From assembly GCA_023079485.1 (NCBI GenBank), contig CM041115.1, positions 42,711,805-42,775,804 of the forward strand: a stretch of 64,000 bases of DNA. Direction: 5' to 3'. Shown piece by piece: positions 37,612 to 49,718 of the stretch (position 1 is the stretch's first letter; every line of letters begins with the position of its first letter). The position numbers were made by a program, and so were the translations under genes. The DNA comes from Archilochus colubris (Eukaryota; Chordata; Aves; Apodiformes; Trochilidae). The notes under the pieces are model-generated. The model worked only from the letters and a program-made list of their open reading frames with translations. It made no database searches and was not told the origin of the DNA.

Positions 37612-40600
37612 GTAAGTTAGTTAATATTTTTCAATCCCAAAACTACTTTTTCATAATCTTGAAAACCTTTTTCAATGCTTACACCCCAAAAGCTAATATT
37701 TTTATAGTATATGCCAAGACACCTCCAAAGCAAGTATGTCCTTGTTATTTCAATTAATTTCTTGACTTCTCTCCTTTGCTTGCATCTTCAGGTGCTACTT
37801 GTGTGTATAACTGAAAACTAAGGATCAGCTTTTATCAGCTCCGTTGTCCTTATAAAATTAATGCTCTGCTATTTGAGATCATTGACATACATTCTGAGAC
37901 AAACTTCACAGCAGCATCTTTCTCAGCATACTTTAAGAGAGTACCTCTTTTCCCTTAATGCTACCACTGAATAGTGATATTGGATGCATAGGATTCTTGG
38001 AAAGATCTGTGGAGTCAGAGACATGCACAGCTAGCTTTTTTAGTTACAGTCATTCCCTAACAACTTTATCAGGGAATTGTTAGAAAATAATTTAGTAATA
38101 ATGAAAATACCTGAGGTGAGGTAATAAGCTGTCATTGCTTTTTATATAATTCATCTTGTAGTTACACCCCTTTATTCTTGGGTTAATCTACTGCATGTAA
38201 TATAGTGTAAAAGAGTCAGGATTGTTGGAAGAAGCTGAAATACACATTAGCATTTTAGCATACAGTGCCTAATGTAGTGTCTTTCTAATTGGTACCTAAA
38301 CCTGACAGGCATATTTGCTGGCTCAACCATTTGTAACTGCTACTACCAATAAACTGAATTATAGTCAAATATTTATAGTGTATAATCTTACATTATATAT
38401 ATATATATAAAAATATATATATATCTTATATATATATTCTTGATGTCAACAGAATTTGCCTCCTTAAACACAGTGAGGAATTAGTATCAATTGGAAGACT
38501 TTTGGATTCGTAGCTTCATTTGAAAATAAAATAAGTGCCTTCTGTGAGCTCTAACATAAATCGAACATTCCCCTTTTACTTCATAGACAGAATTTTGAAG
38601 GCACTGCATCAGAAAAGTTCAAACTGGAAGAAGTACACAGCTTTTGGCTATAAAGTTAGGTGGCCAAAAACTGTGTGTCAGAAATTGCCTGTACTAATAT
38701 GTATCTTTTCAATACAAAATGCCATTTCTTATTTTTCCATAATTATTAAGGCATTGGTCATTTCCTGTAACCATAAGGTTATTACTTTAGTAGAGAAAAA
38801 TCAGGATGAAAAGCAGTAGTAAATAGGGCTGCCAGTTTACAGCTGAAAAGGCTGGTACACGGCAATGTGTATACATGGGCATACTGATTATTTCAGAAGG
38901 CATTACTCAACCTACAGGATGAATAATACCAGGTTTATCATGCCATCTGAAACATCCATGTGAATAAGCAGCATGAGGCACTCACAGAGAGTAAAGAATC
39001 TGTAAGGATAAGTGAGCCTCAGTGACTGGTGGCCTGTATACCTACTCTCAATGTAGTTGCTTTCCTTTCAGGATTATGGATTTACAGTTGTATGAGCTGT
39101 AATTTATGAGGAGTGTTTTCCCTGATATTGAATATACTTTTCACATAAGGTCTTTCCTCAGAGAAACACAAAATTTCTCTATCGATTGGGAGAATGGAGA
39201 ATTTTTTTTACGAGAGGACATGGGAAGGTCTGAATTTGTTTAACTTAGTAAAATGGAAGCTGAGAGAGCTTATGATTACAATCTATAAATATGTTAAGTA
39301 TCTTATCAAGAGGAAGGGTAGAAAAATTAGATAAATTTGACGAAATAATAAATCAGTTTATATTGGTTATTAGCATATGCAGGATGAAATTAAATTCAAA
39401 ATCCTATTTATTGAAGAACAGGTAGAAAGTGCACATACTGTTCCCACAGTATCCCTGTGTATACCTTTCCAAGCATTTTTTCTGCCTGCTCCAAAGGAAG
39501 AGGCTTAATATAAATAAGTTCTTACTGTAGCAATGGGCTTTTTTCTATCTTTTGAGAATACTGAAGATGACAAATAAAGCTTCAGTCAGCTCAGGTCTTT
39601 CAGGAATGGGCCATGGAGACTCACAAATTTCTAAACAGCAATTACAAACTTCTAAAATATTTGGTTCCAGGCTTAGTAGAAGAGCAGAACATAACTGGCA
39701 TAAGAACTAGCTCAGTACCAGCTAGTGTAAGTGCATCAGCTTTGTTAGTCCCAGTCCTACCTCTAATCTTAAACACACTGGCATAGCCCATAGTACAGAA
39801 CAAGGCCAAATGAAGTGTAAAAAAAAAGTCTCCTTTGATAACACTCATCCTGGTTTAGGGCATCTTTCATACGATAGTGCAAACATGGTAAATGAAAACT
39901 AAGTCTTCTCCTGGTTATCTTATTCTGTCTTAGCTGGAACTTCTGACCTTAATCAAGTTTGTATGTCCTTTGCAATAGTTGTAGTTCAAATACGATTTTA
40001 TTGCTGGTGGACCTACTTCAGCAAAGACAAAAAATAAGTACAAACAATTCTCCACTCCTGACTTTACTTCAGCTCAGAGTTCTTTACATGGTCCAGTTTT
40101 CACAGGCTGGCTCCTCACCTGCTGCTATCTCATTTTTGCTCTTCACTCAGCCATAGATAAGTCACGTCAGGACAGACCAAAATAAAATAAAAAAAATTAG
40201 TTTCTTATCACACATCTTATCCTAGGCCGCTTGGCTTTACACCATTCAGTTCATCCTCAATTCTAGTTCTATCCCTAAGAAAATACTATTAATTATTAAA
40301 GTTTTTAGCTTCCTTACACATTCTACAGTGGCTTGCCTTGCTTTTCAGTCTTAAATTCAAGTTTTCTATATCTTTCAGAAAAGACTATTTGTCAAGCAAA
40401 TTTCAACTGATAAAAATGCATCCTGTTATTGCCATAGGACACTTTTCTAGGAACCTCTTATATTCACTACCCTTTATTTTTACCTATGTTACTGTCATTC
40501 TTACAGACATATGCTTTCATGTCTTTCAGGAAGATAGTGTTAAGCCAATATGAAACTAAAACAAAACACAAAAATATGTAACTAATGAATTGTAGACCTT

Positions 40601-40885
40601 AGTTTCCTAATATTTCATTTTCTAGTTCTTTGCTTAAATGACAAAGTATTCTGTGAAGGACTGAATTTATATCTGTCTCCAGATGCCTGATAATATATAG
40701 AGCACAAAATAAAGATAGTAGTAACAACGCATAATTTGGTTTGCAAGTTTATACACTCCCTGATTTGAGGAAGAACAGTGTTTTTACATTACTGCATCCA
40801 TTGCATCATTATCTTTTATGGATTTATTTTAGATCTAGGATTGTTAATGTTTTAAATGCACTCCTTTATCATTTTACTTGTATAG
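37612..40885 (+). other. PTPRD: Intron upstream of the transmembrane exon
   Basis: A 3.3 kb AT-rich intron with an AT dinucleotide patch at 38393-38439. No mobile element or gene is recognised. Confidence 0.8.
38393..38439. repeat. (AT)n simple repeat, interrupted
   Basis: Three short (TA)n runs separated by AAAA and CTT. Self-complementary and probably length-variable. Confidence 0.8.
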
Positions 40886-41046
40886 ACCATGTATGCAACC
40901 AGCCCATATTCTGATCCTGTTGTGTCGATGGATCTTGATCCCCAACCAATTACAGATGAGGAAGAAGGCTTGATTTGGGTTGTTGGACCAGTTCTTGCAG
41001 TGGTGTTTATCATCTGTATTGTTATTGCTATACTTCTTTATAAAAG
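40886..41046 (+). CDS. PTPRD: PTPRD exon: transmembrane segment
   Basis: This 161 nt exon (phase 0 to 2) encodes '[20 protein letters not shown]' and 'PITDEEEG', then the membrane helix of about 24 residues at 40970-41041, which starts [12 protein letters not shown] and ends AILLY, followed by a basic stop-transfer 'KR'. The acceptor is gtatag at 40884-40885 and the donor is AG|gtaagt at 41047. The final split codon AG| becomes Arg when joined to 49719, or Ser when joined to the 12-nt microexon at 46876. The first residue is Thr where mammals, as I recall, have Lys. Confidence 0.97.
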
Positions 41047-43828
41047 GTAAGTTTACCATTTAGTTTTCATATCAAGTGTGTAACTTCCTGATACATTGGC
41101 CAGTTTATAATTCTGTACCACTCTATTTTTTGAACTACAGTAGTAACATTCATTGCTTTGGGATATTTCCTTGTTTAGTAATGGTTTTCAGAACAATGCA
41201 GAAATTTTAGCAGACTGAAAAGTTTCCAGTATTAACAGACGTGTGGGTATATTTTTTCTGCTGATGGTACTCTATTAACATTTATGCATTTCCAATTTTT
41301 TTTTCTACTTTGCATGTGTTTGTGAAGAAAATACATGCTTGCATATAAATATGTATGGAATTCAACATTTGACTTTAAAACTTATTTTTAGATATGTGAT
41401 AGTAATACATTAGCTTCATGTACATTCAGCTTGATGTTAAGTATGATTTTCATCTCCACTCAAGTAATATGAGTTTTTGCTTTTGACAGTTGGCCTCAAT
41501 TTAACATTGTAATACATGAATTTGTAGCTCTGAACTAAGAGATAAAAGAAACATCAGTAGCTTTTTCCTAATAATCTTTCAGTAAGATCAAAAATTCACT
41601 TTTATTCTTTTTCTCTCAGTGACACAGATGTAGGCTTGCTGCTACAAAGACTAAGACTTTGCCTTACAACATACCAGACAGAAACTTTTATTATGCCTTA
41701 ATTTATACATAGTAGCCTTTTACAGTGTAAATGAGTTCAAAGGGTCAAGATACTAAATCATAACCAAAGAGTAAAAACCATAAAGTTTATTTCAAGTTTT
41801 ACATTTTGTTCATAATACTTTTTAAGATCTATTAATAAAGTGTAATTGAAGAATACTGTAAAGATGCTGTGACCTTTTGGGGTGAGGCTCGCTAGGAATA
41901 ATTTCATTAAATGTAGTATATCTTCTAAAACTAATGGCTTTGATGCTAGCGCATACACATATTTAAATTGTGCTAATTTTGCTACCCTGTGTGCTCTTCT
42001 TACCTTAAGTGTCTCCAGTCAAGTATGTCTGAAGTTGTATGCAGAGAGATGGCTTCTGGTTTTGGAAAGAGAATTTTCTATTCAGCAGCAAAAAACTAGT
42101 TCAGAATTAACTTTAGCTTTAGATATTCATGTATAGAATGCTTTCTCTGATCATAGAGCAGCATAATACGTGGTCTGTTTATTGCAGATACCATGTCTCC
42201 TGAAGTTTCCTATTAATGATATTTTCTCAGCCATTCTAATGGATTAGCAAGTAGTGAACCTCTTTGTGAACCTCACTTTTATAACTGGTGATTAGAAATG
42301 TGCTAAAAGTGAAATACCCTTTCTGATTATTTTAGAGTAGTAAAAGTAAAACTTCTCTGATACTACAAAACAAATCCTGACAATGGCATATAAAGCAGAT
42401 GTGTAACTGCTTCTGGAAATATTGGTGACATTTATGGAACCATAATAGCCATCTTCAATTATATTACATAAAAAAAATTATAGGCATATTCCACAAATGA
42501 GCAGGTAAAAATTGTTCATCAGTAGTGTGAGAGATTGCTATTCCCTGAAAACGGGGGACACATTTTCCATCTGTTATTTACTACTGGTGCTAGAACTGTT
42601 CAAGCAAATGTCCGTATGTATCTGTTTATTTTTCTATTTTCAGCTACAAGCTGTGAATTGTTTATCTACTTTGGAATTGTTTAACTAATTTGGAAAACTG
42701 CCTCTGAGAAGTTGTGACTGTAGTTTTACTAGTCTGTAGTTCCCTGTAAACTTCTAATTTCTGTAAAAAAAGTAGTCTCTATGTTTTGTTGGGCTTTTTT
42801 TTCTATAACACGCAAACTGGATGTAGTCTAGTAGCTAGAGTTTCACAGCTTCACTGTCTGTAGCAAAGCAACAACTAGACAAGACAGTATGGGTATTTAA
42901 CAGTGCTTTGAGAAAACAGTGAAATTTAATTTCTCACTTAACTATCTTAAAAGGAATTTCTTTGACTAGAGGAGTGGGACAATGTAAAATATGCGATAAA
43001 ATGTCGAAAAACAAATATCATGGATACAGGAGATTTTACAAGTATTATTTCTAGAACATATTGGGATATAAGGACAGCAGGCATGGTTGACAGAGAAGAA
43101 AACAAAGAACAGAAGACATATGCTTAATACATTAAAACACATGCAAAAATAATTTAAAGGGGCAAGTTGGTGTTCAAGGATGTGCTTTTGGAGAAGATGA
43201 TTGTGAAATGACCATGTCTTTTGAAGTGTGAAGGATAGTGATGCAAACAATGGTCAAGTATGCTCAATTGCCTTTGTCCATGGAAGCCTGTATGAACAAG
43301 CTTGGACAGCTAATCTCCTGATTTACAATACTACTTTTACATTTTTGTTTCAGTCATGGAGAAAGGATGACTGCAGTTTCTGAAAGAATAATATTGAAAC
43401 AAACACTGTGTGTCACAGTGTGGATAAGTTGCATGGGTTGCTCTGAAGCATATTTAACTGTTTCAAAGACTAGGAGTGATTGTTTGACCCTGTTATTATT
43501 TGTTGGCCAGCTTGTGTGAAGATTTTTGCCTCTGTATTTATAAAATCAGAAAGCAAAGATACAGTATAGAAAGATTTTTGGATACTAGAATATGGCCAAA
43601 AGGTCAATGTAACTTAGTACTCAGTAAAAGATGGGAAAATACTGAAGAGCACCTTTTGTCATCAGATACAGCTGCTATATAATACCCGACACAACGGAGG
43701 CTGTTTAATGTTTGGTGTGCAAAAGACCATGCAGATTCAAAGAACCAAAGGATCACAGTCTGAAGATTGCCCTGATCCTCGCTATTCTCAGAGCATGGCC
43801 AGCTACAGCATGTTGCTCAGAGATACCT

Positions 43829-44547
43829 TGTCAAGGTTTGATGCTGGGCCAGCAATTAAACAAATGACAAACGCTCTTTATTAACCCTTTCCAGAACAGA
43901 AAATAGAGTAAGGGACAGAGACTTATGGTTGTAAACTAAACAGATTTAATAAAACAATAGTAATGAAAAACATAATGAAATATGTAGAAATATAAACCTA
44001 CATGTACAAAATCAGCTGCACTCATGTCACCATTCAGGCTGCAGGGCAGCCCTTCAAAAGTCCTGAACTGGGCTTCTGGAGTCAGCAGCAGATGATAGCT
44101 GGATGCAGGAACACAAGGATACATGAACACACACATGGAGATCAAAGGCAGACAGACAGAGTCCTCCCAAAGCACCAGCTTTATATTGATTATGGCCCAT
44201 GTAGGATGGAATACTATGTTTCCTCAGATTTGGGTCACCTGTCCAGTCTGCTCCTCCCCTGCCACAGGAGGGTTGCAGGTGTGACCCCTTTTCTTCCCAG
44301 AATATGGGAAGTTTAGCAGAACCAAACAATTACCTCGGTTTCTGTAGGAGTAAGTGTAAGCAAGAGCCTTTCTGCATACCATTCTACAGCTGTAACTAGA
44401 AACATTGACTGTTACCAGTCCTGGAAGCAAACAATTACTGAAGACCATGCTTTCAATTTTAGAAAGTGCGGTGGCTTTAGAAGAGTAAGAGGGAAAAGTA
44501 AAATTACTAAAACCAAAATTAGTTCTGTCCTGGCTCAAACCAGGACA
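43829..44547 (-). mobile_element. Solo LTR of an endogenous retrovirus, minus strand
   Basis: The element runs from TGTCAAGGTTTGATGC to AACCAGGACA on the + strand, so the ends are TG...CA with a short inverted terminal match (TGTC/GACA). Read on the minus strand it has a U3-like start (TGTCCTGGTTTGAGCC, common in bird LTRs), a TATA-like 'caatataaagc' at about 44179-44189, and an AATAAA signal (43877-43882) about 50 bases before its end. No gag, pol or env sequence and no primer-binding site lie next to it, so it is a solo LTR. No target-site duplication is evident. About 719 bases. Non-coding. Confidence 0.72.
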
Positions 44548-44705
44548 AGTTGCATTGCATCCAGGAATGGAAACCCCTCCACCTCTCAGAAAAACCTGTT
44601 CCAGTGTTTAGCTGAATTTTCTGTCTTTCTGGAATTGATGACAACAAACTGAACTGATTTGGTCATTCTTGTGTTCTCTGTCATTGCAACCCTTAGAGGT
44701 TGAGT
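44548..44705 (-). mobile_element. Old CR1 fragment flanking the LTR
   Basis: The text 'catccaggaatggaaacccc' followed by 'aaaaacctgttccagtgttt' resembles the reverse-complemented CR1 3' region. On the other side of the LTR, 'gcatgttgctcagagatacc' (43808-43827) resembles the CR1 text expected just before it. This suggests that the LTR landed in an older CR1; the match is weak. Confidence 0.45.
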
Positions 44706-45437
44706 ATAATGAGGAAACATCACTTTCTTTCTACTCATAGTCTTGGCCTCAAGAATATAAATTTTTTCCTAGTTCAAACTTGGGAGTAAAATATACAATG
44801 TAGTAAGATCTATAACCAAAATCTCAAACAGAGGCAAACATTTACCAGCTATAGAGATGGTGCAGCCTAGAGGCAAACCTAACTATTATGAGGGTAGTTT
44901 GAGTCATGAGTTATATCTCAAGGTGGTTCTTGATAAAGCAATACACATCTGCAACCTACGGGTTAGGTAGACCGACAGTAAATCTTTAGACTTGCTTTTC
45001 AATATGTGATACATGTTCGATTATGCGAGATTTAGATGTTTAGCAACTCAGTTAGTGAAAGCCAAAGAAAGCTCTAAAAATTTTTCAGTGTATCTCAGCA
45101 ACTCACAAACTAGAAAGACTAAAAAGTGCACGTCTAAATGGAGCATCCTTTTGTTATTTTTTTTTTCCCAACATGTAAATTTATGTGGCAATTCTCTCTG
45201 GGTTTTAGGAAATCACAATTTCTCTAATTTCAGCCTTTTAATTATATTTTAAGAGCAAAATGTTCCACACCTTTCTTGAATCAGGTTTGTTTGTAGAGTG
45301 GGTTTCCTTTTGCACAAAGAAATTAAATCCATCTTGATATACTTTGTCTTCTTTGCTCTTAAAAAATGCGGTTTTGTTTGTTCAAAACACAGAAGCCTAA
45401 ACTTGAATCTTTAGAACATTCAGATTTGTCACTGAAT

Positions 45438-45945
45438 AATAGATTCATAGAAAAATAGTTTGGATTAGAAGGGACCTTTAAAGGTCATCCACTCCAACCC
45501 TTCTGTAGAGAGCAGAAACATCTTCAACTATATCAGGTTGCTCAGAGAGCCATCCTACCTGACCTTGAATATTTCCAAGGATGGGGCATCTACCACTGTT
45601 CCAGTGTTTCACCATCATAAAAAATTCCTTCACTTCAGTCCCTACCAAAAAGTCTATTCCCATCCTTTTTTTTTTAAGCCCACTTTACATGATGAAAGGT
45701 CTCCATGGAGCCTTCTCTTCTCCAGACTGAACAACCCCAGTTCTCTCAGCCTTTCCTTACAGTAGAGGTGTTCCGGCCTTCTGATAATTTCTGTGTCCCT
45801 CCTCTGGACCTTCTTCAACATGTCCATGTCTTTTCTGTACTGAGTACCCTAAAGCTGGACACAGTACTGCATTTGGGGTCTCACCAGAATGTATTAGAGG
45901 GGCACAGTCACCTCCATTGGACTGCTGGTGACTTGCTGAATCTTT
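45438..45945 (-). mobile_element. CR1 LINE 3' fragment, minus strand
   Basis: It starts with the reversed tail (tagattcatagaaaaatag), then 'agaagggacctttaaaggtc', 'tatttccaaggatggggcat', 'ggagccttctcttctccaga', 'ctgaacaaccccagttctct' and 'ggacacagtactgcatttgg'. These are in CR1 order on the minus strand. Stops and a T10 expansion at 45667-45676 break the ORF2 end. Confidence 0.92.
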
Positions 45946-46832
45946 AAGTAAAAAAAGAAACAGATATTAAAAAAAAACAGAGAAATTAAAAAGGAGGGGG
46001 TCTTAAGTGCTGATAAAGTTCTACAGAGACTTTTACATAACATGTGCGTAATCTGGTTATTGCAGACTCCACACTGTTAAAATTTGTAGAACTCTTATTT
46101 ATTATGAGACAGACTTAAAAGCCAGACACTGTGAATAGTTGGTGGCAGATAATACAGGATATTCCCTGTTTAGCTGATCTTTATAGATCACTACAAATCT
46201 ATATACCTCACTGTAAACTTCAAGTATGTGACAATCTGTCTAAATCTAAAAAAGGTGTGTTATACTGCATCGGAGAAAGATTTTTGTTTGCATTACTTAC
46301 TAGGCTGCTATTAAAAATTTCTTGCCATTTAATTACCTGTTTTTGTAAAATAGTTTTGGTTTTTGTTTCATTTTGTTTTAATTTAGTACAAGTCTTACGT
46401 ATCTTATGTATTTAACCTCATTCTTCATTTGTCTTTCTCTCCATCTTCTCCTTTTCTCTCTTTCTCTTGTCCTCTACTCTCCATTCTCCTCTTGCTTTTC
46501 CTCCCTTCTTTCACATCTCTTCTTTCTAGAATGCAAGAGGTAACATGACTTTGACAGCTCAAATTAAACACCCATTCACTATTATCTCACTTGTTAAAAT
46601 TTTAGGTGGCACTACTTTGCAGATAATCTCTAAAAGAGATGGTTTATTTTCAGCAAAAGAAGATTCTCTTTGGATTTAGCCTTGTAGTCATTTATTCTTT
46701 AATTCCCAAGCATTAAATACTTAATAAATTGTCATTTTTTAAATTTAGCTTAGTTCTGTATCTTTACTGAAAGTCACAGTTTCCTACATTTCCTGTTGTC
46801 ATGCTTATCCTGTTTGCTGATGGTCAACTAAC

Positions 46833-46875
46833 ATTACAACTTTTCTCCCCTCTTTGCTGCATTAAAATGGAGCAG
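46833..46875 (+). promoter_or_regulatory. Splice-acceptor region of the 12-nt microexon with UGC motifs
   Basis: A pyrimidine tract (acttttctcccctcttt) is followed by two TGC triplets (46855-46860) about 16-20 bases before the exon. UGC motifs close upstream of microexons are the known binding context of neuronal SRRM4 (nSR100). The fit is by position; binding is inferred. Confidence 0.5.
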
Positions 46876-46887
46876 TAAACCTGACAG
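46876..46887 (+). CDS. PTPRD: PTPRD 12-nt microexon in the juxtamembrane (SKPD)
   Basis: The twelve bases TAAACCTGACAG sit between acceptor gagcag (46874-46875) and donor gtgaga (46888). Phase 2 to 2: joined after ...AAA AG and before G AAG AGG, they give Tyr-Lys-Ser-Lys-Pro-Asp-Arg-Lys-Arg in place of Tyr-Lys-Arg-Lys-Arg. This is the expected four-residue SKPD-type insert of LAR-family receptors (LASE-a in LAR), directly inside the membrane. The exon is too short to find by open-frame scanning; identification rests on exact phase, both splice sites, position between the transmembrane and next exon, and the residues produced. Confidence 0.88.
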
Positions 46888-48094
46888 GTGAGAAGTAAAA
46901 AAGTAATTATTTTCTGTTTAATCCAGAAAAGAACAAAAAAAGAGGAAAAAAAAAGTTATCATGATAATGATGTAAGATGAAGCATCTATCAATATAGGCA
47001 AATGCAGACAGTAATCTATCAATAATAAATCAACTGAAAGTGCTAACAGTACTGTAATATAATGTAACATATGCAGCCTAGTTTTGCTGCTTTTATTTCT
47101 GTATCCATGAAGTACATCTTCGAGAGGCTGCACTGCTATACAGTGTACCTAAGATTTTGTGCTTTAATGAAATTAAAACAGTGGTTCTTTGTTATAAGCA
47201 AAGCTATTGAAGGAATTTATAGTTGTGGTTGAAGTTTTAGCCACTCTATATCTCCATAATGTTCCATACACATAGACTCTGCTGACTTGCAGTTCTATAA
47301 GTGAAAATGCTATGGTGATCTCATTCATCCTTTGTGGAATTTTTTCCTACCTATCTCAAAATCATTGCATAATCTAATAGAATTTTTGTGTCTATTACAC
47401 TCTGGAAAGATACAGAAAATTCAGAGTCATTCTGATGATAATCATAAATAATAAACTATACCATTGCCTTCTAAGAATTGTACGGAAGATACTTCAATGA
47501 TTTTCATAGATTAATATCAATCTGTGCTGCCCAGTAATGACTTAAACTGTCTCCAGGTGTTCATTATTTCAAGAACATCAAAAAACAGATCAGAGCATTT
47601 TGAAGAGAGGAGCCCAGTGGAATGATAGCAGATACAGCTTTTTCAGTAGATGTAGCATTGTGAGTGGAATTGAAAAAGAAGAAATAAATAAATAAAAAGC
47701 AAACAATAATAGTATGTTAGAGCAAATACTGGACACCTGTAAAGAAAGATTTTGGTTCATAAACTTTAAAATCATCTTGATACTGTTTCTGCTAAGTATG
47801 ACTTTGCTGTTGTTTGCATCCTCATTTTATATTACAGGAAAAATATCAACCAGTTTGCATTTTCCCACCAGACTAGAAAAGAAGGATTCCACTTCAAATT
47901 AAAAATAATACATTTCCATGTTCCTTAAGAAAAATGCAGAGTGGTAGATACTCTTCATGTAGCATATCTCTCCATGTCTTGCATTAGGAAGTCATACCCT
48001 TAAATGGTGGGAGTCCATTTAACTAGAACAGTCAGAATCTGAACACGTGTGCTTCTCTCTAGAGAATGGGATGCAAACATAGGTTTTTTTCTGG

Positions 48095-48944
48095 TTTTTT
48101 TCTTTCTCCCTTTCTTTTCTTCCTTTTCCTTCCTTCCTTCCTTCCTTCCTTCCTTCCTTCCTTCCTTCCTTCCTTCCTTCCTTCCTTCCTTCCTTCCTTC
48201 CTTCCTTCCTTCCTTCCTTCCTTCCTTCCTTCCTTCCTTCCTTCCTTCCTTCCTTCCTTCCTTCCTTCCTTCCTTCCTTCCTTCCTTCCTTCCTTCCTTC
48301 CTTCCTTCCTTCCTTCCTTCCTTCCTTCCTTCCTTCCTTCCTTCCTTCCTTCCTTCCTTCCTTCCTTCCTTCCTTCCTTCCTTCCTTCCTTCCTTCCTTC
48401 CTTCCTTCCTTCCTTCCTTCCTTCCTTCCTTCCTTCCTTCCTTCCTTCCTTCCTTCCTTCCTCTTCCTCCCTTCCTCCCTTCCTCCCTTCCTCCCTTCCT
48501 CCCTCCCTTCCTCCCTTCCTTCCTCCCTCCCTTCCTCCCTCCCTTCCTCCCTCCCTTCCTCCCTCCCTTCCTCCCTCCCTTCCTCCCTCCCTTCCTCCCT
48601 CCCTTCCTCCCTCCCTTCCTCCCTTCCTCCCTCCCTCTCCTTCCTCCCTTCCTCCCTTCCTCCCTTCCTCCCTTCCTCCCTTCCTCCCTTCCTCCCTTCC
48701 TCCCTTCCTCCCTTCCTCTCTCTTCCTCCCTTCCTCCCTTCCTCCCCTTCCTCCCTTCCTCCCTTCCTCTCTTCCTCCCTTCCTCCCTTCCTCCCTTCCT
48801 CCCTTCCTCCCTTCCTCTCTTCCTCCCTTCCTCTCTTCCTTCCTCTCTTCCTTCCTTCCTTCCTTCCTCTCTTCCTCCCTCTCTTCCTCTCTTCCTTCCT
48901 CCCTTCCTTCCTCCCTTCCTTCCTCCCTTCCTTCCTCCCTTCCT
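48095..48944 (+). repeat. 850-nt pyrimidine-only tract, (TTCC)n and derivatives
   Basis: Every base from 48095 to 48944 is C or T on the + strand. It contains a pure TTCC array (about 48126-48461, roughly 84 units), then CCCTTCCT 8-mers, a 12-mer array of CCCTCCCTTCCT (about 48525-48617), further 8-mers, and a mixed CTCTTCCT/TTCC end. The higher-order units suggest secondary expansion of the simple tetramer. The minus strand is all purine with GGGAGGG runs. Long Pro/Ser/Leu or Gly/Arg/Lys/Glu open frames here are artefacts of the repeat. Confidence 0.97.
48501..48635 (-). other. G-quadruplex-forming motif cluster
   Basis: On the minus strand the CCCTCCCTTCCT units read GGGAGGG separated by AGGAA, so four G3 runs with loops of 1, 5 and 1 bases occur many times in a row. 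This meets the usual G3N1-7 rule. On the transcribed RNA the same stretch is C/U-rich. Folding is inferred from the pattern only. Confidence 0.7.
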
Positions 48945-49718
48945 ACCCTTCCTACTCTTCCCTTCTATCTTTCCTATCTTTCTCTGTTTTTGTCTTTCCA
49001 TCTCTCTGTCTTTCTGAAATTGTTTTCTGTACATTGTCAGAAGTAATATAATTTCAATGAAAGTCATACTTTCATAAACATTCCTAAAGAACCCAAGGCT
49101 TTTGTGAATGTGATCAGTTGTGTACTGCTGCTCTTACAGAAATGAGAGGCAACAGAACAGGTTCTTAATTCCTAGATAGTGAAAGTAATTGATGTAATCT
49201 GGGATAGCTGCCATGTGTGTTGATGTCTGTCATATTGAATGTATTTGAAAAATGCAGGTTATTTTTTATACCTAATACAGAACTGTACATAGAAATTAAG
49301 AACTATTCAATGATAATAACTTGGCATGTTTGTTTCCAATTGCATGCTCTAGAGTTAGCTACTTTTTAATAAAGCTAGCTAACTTTTGAAACAGACATAG
49401 TGTGAATTTTTGTAAGTTTCATGTTACATCTTAAAATAGTTGACAATTCAAGGGCCCAGAATGATGAGATGATCAATTTGGGGCAGAATGGAGTTGTTTT
49501 CCCTCCAATATTACTGTATTTAGATTCACTTTGCCATTGCAAATTATTCCTGCCCTGCTTATCATGCATAATGATTTTACCTTTGTACTGGATAAAATAC
49601 TCTTTCAGAAAAAAAAGCATCTCAGCTTTAGAATATAAAGACTGAACACTTAGACATCTTCATTTTTCAAGCTAAGACCTCTGTCATATGGTAATGTGTA
49701 TTCACTTTCTCCATGCAG

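Larger units (their letters stand above)
41047..46875 (+). other. PTPRD: Intron upstream of the 12-nt microexon
   Basis: A 5.8 kb intron with a solo LTR (43829-44547) flanked by faint CR1 text, a separate minus-strand CR1 (45438-45945) and otherwise AT-rich unique sequence. A C/T-rich stretch lies at about 46425-46530. Confidence 0.8.
46888..49718 (+). other. PTPRD: Intron downstream of the 12-nt microexon
   Basis: A 2.8 kb intron, about 30% of which is a purine-free TTCC-type tract (48095-48944). No genes or transposon fragments are recognised in the rest. Confidence 0.85.

Noticed and set aside
44002..44538. Several open frames of 80-104 codons on both strands
   Set aside because: They overlap each other within the solo LTR, which is non-coding, and show no viral or host protein resemblance.
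43829..44547. Full-length endogenous retrovirus
   Set aside because: Only one LTR is present. No internal coding sequence, primer-binding site or second LTR lies nearby.
48000..49067. Long open frames (over 300 codons) on both strands, Gly/Arg/Lys/Glu on minus and Pro/Ser/Leu/Phe on plus
   Set aside because: They are translations of the TTCC-type simple repeat in several frames. There is no start context, no domain and no splice link to PTPRD.
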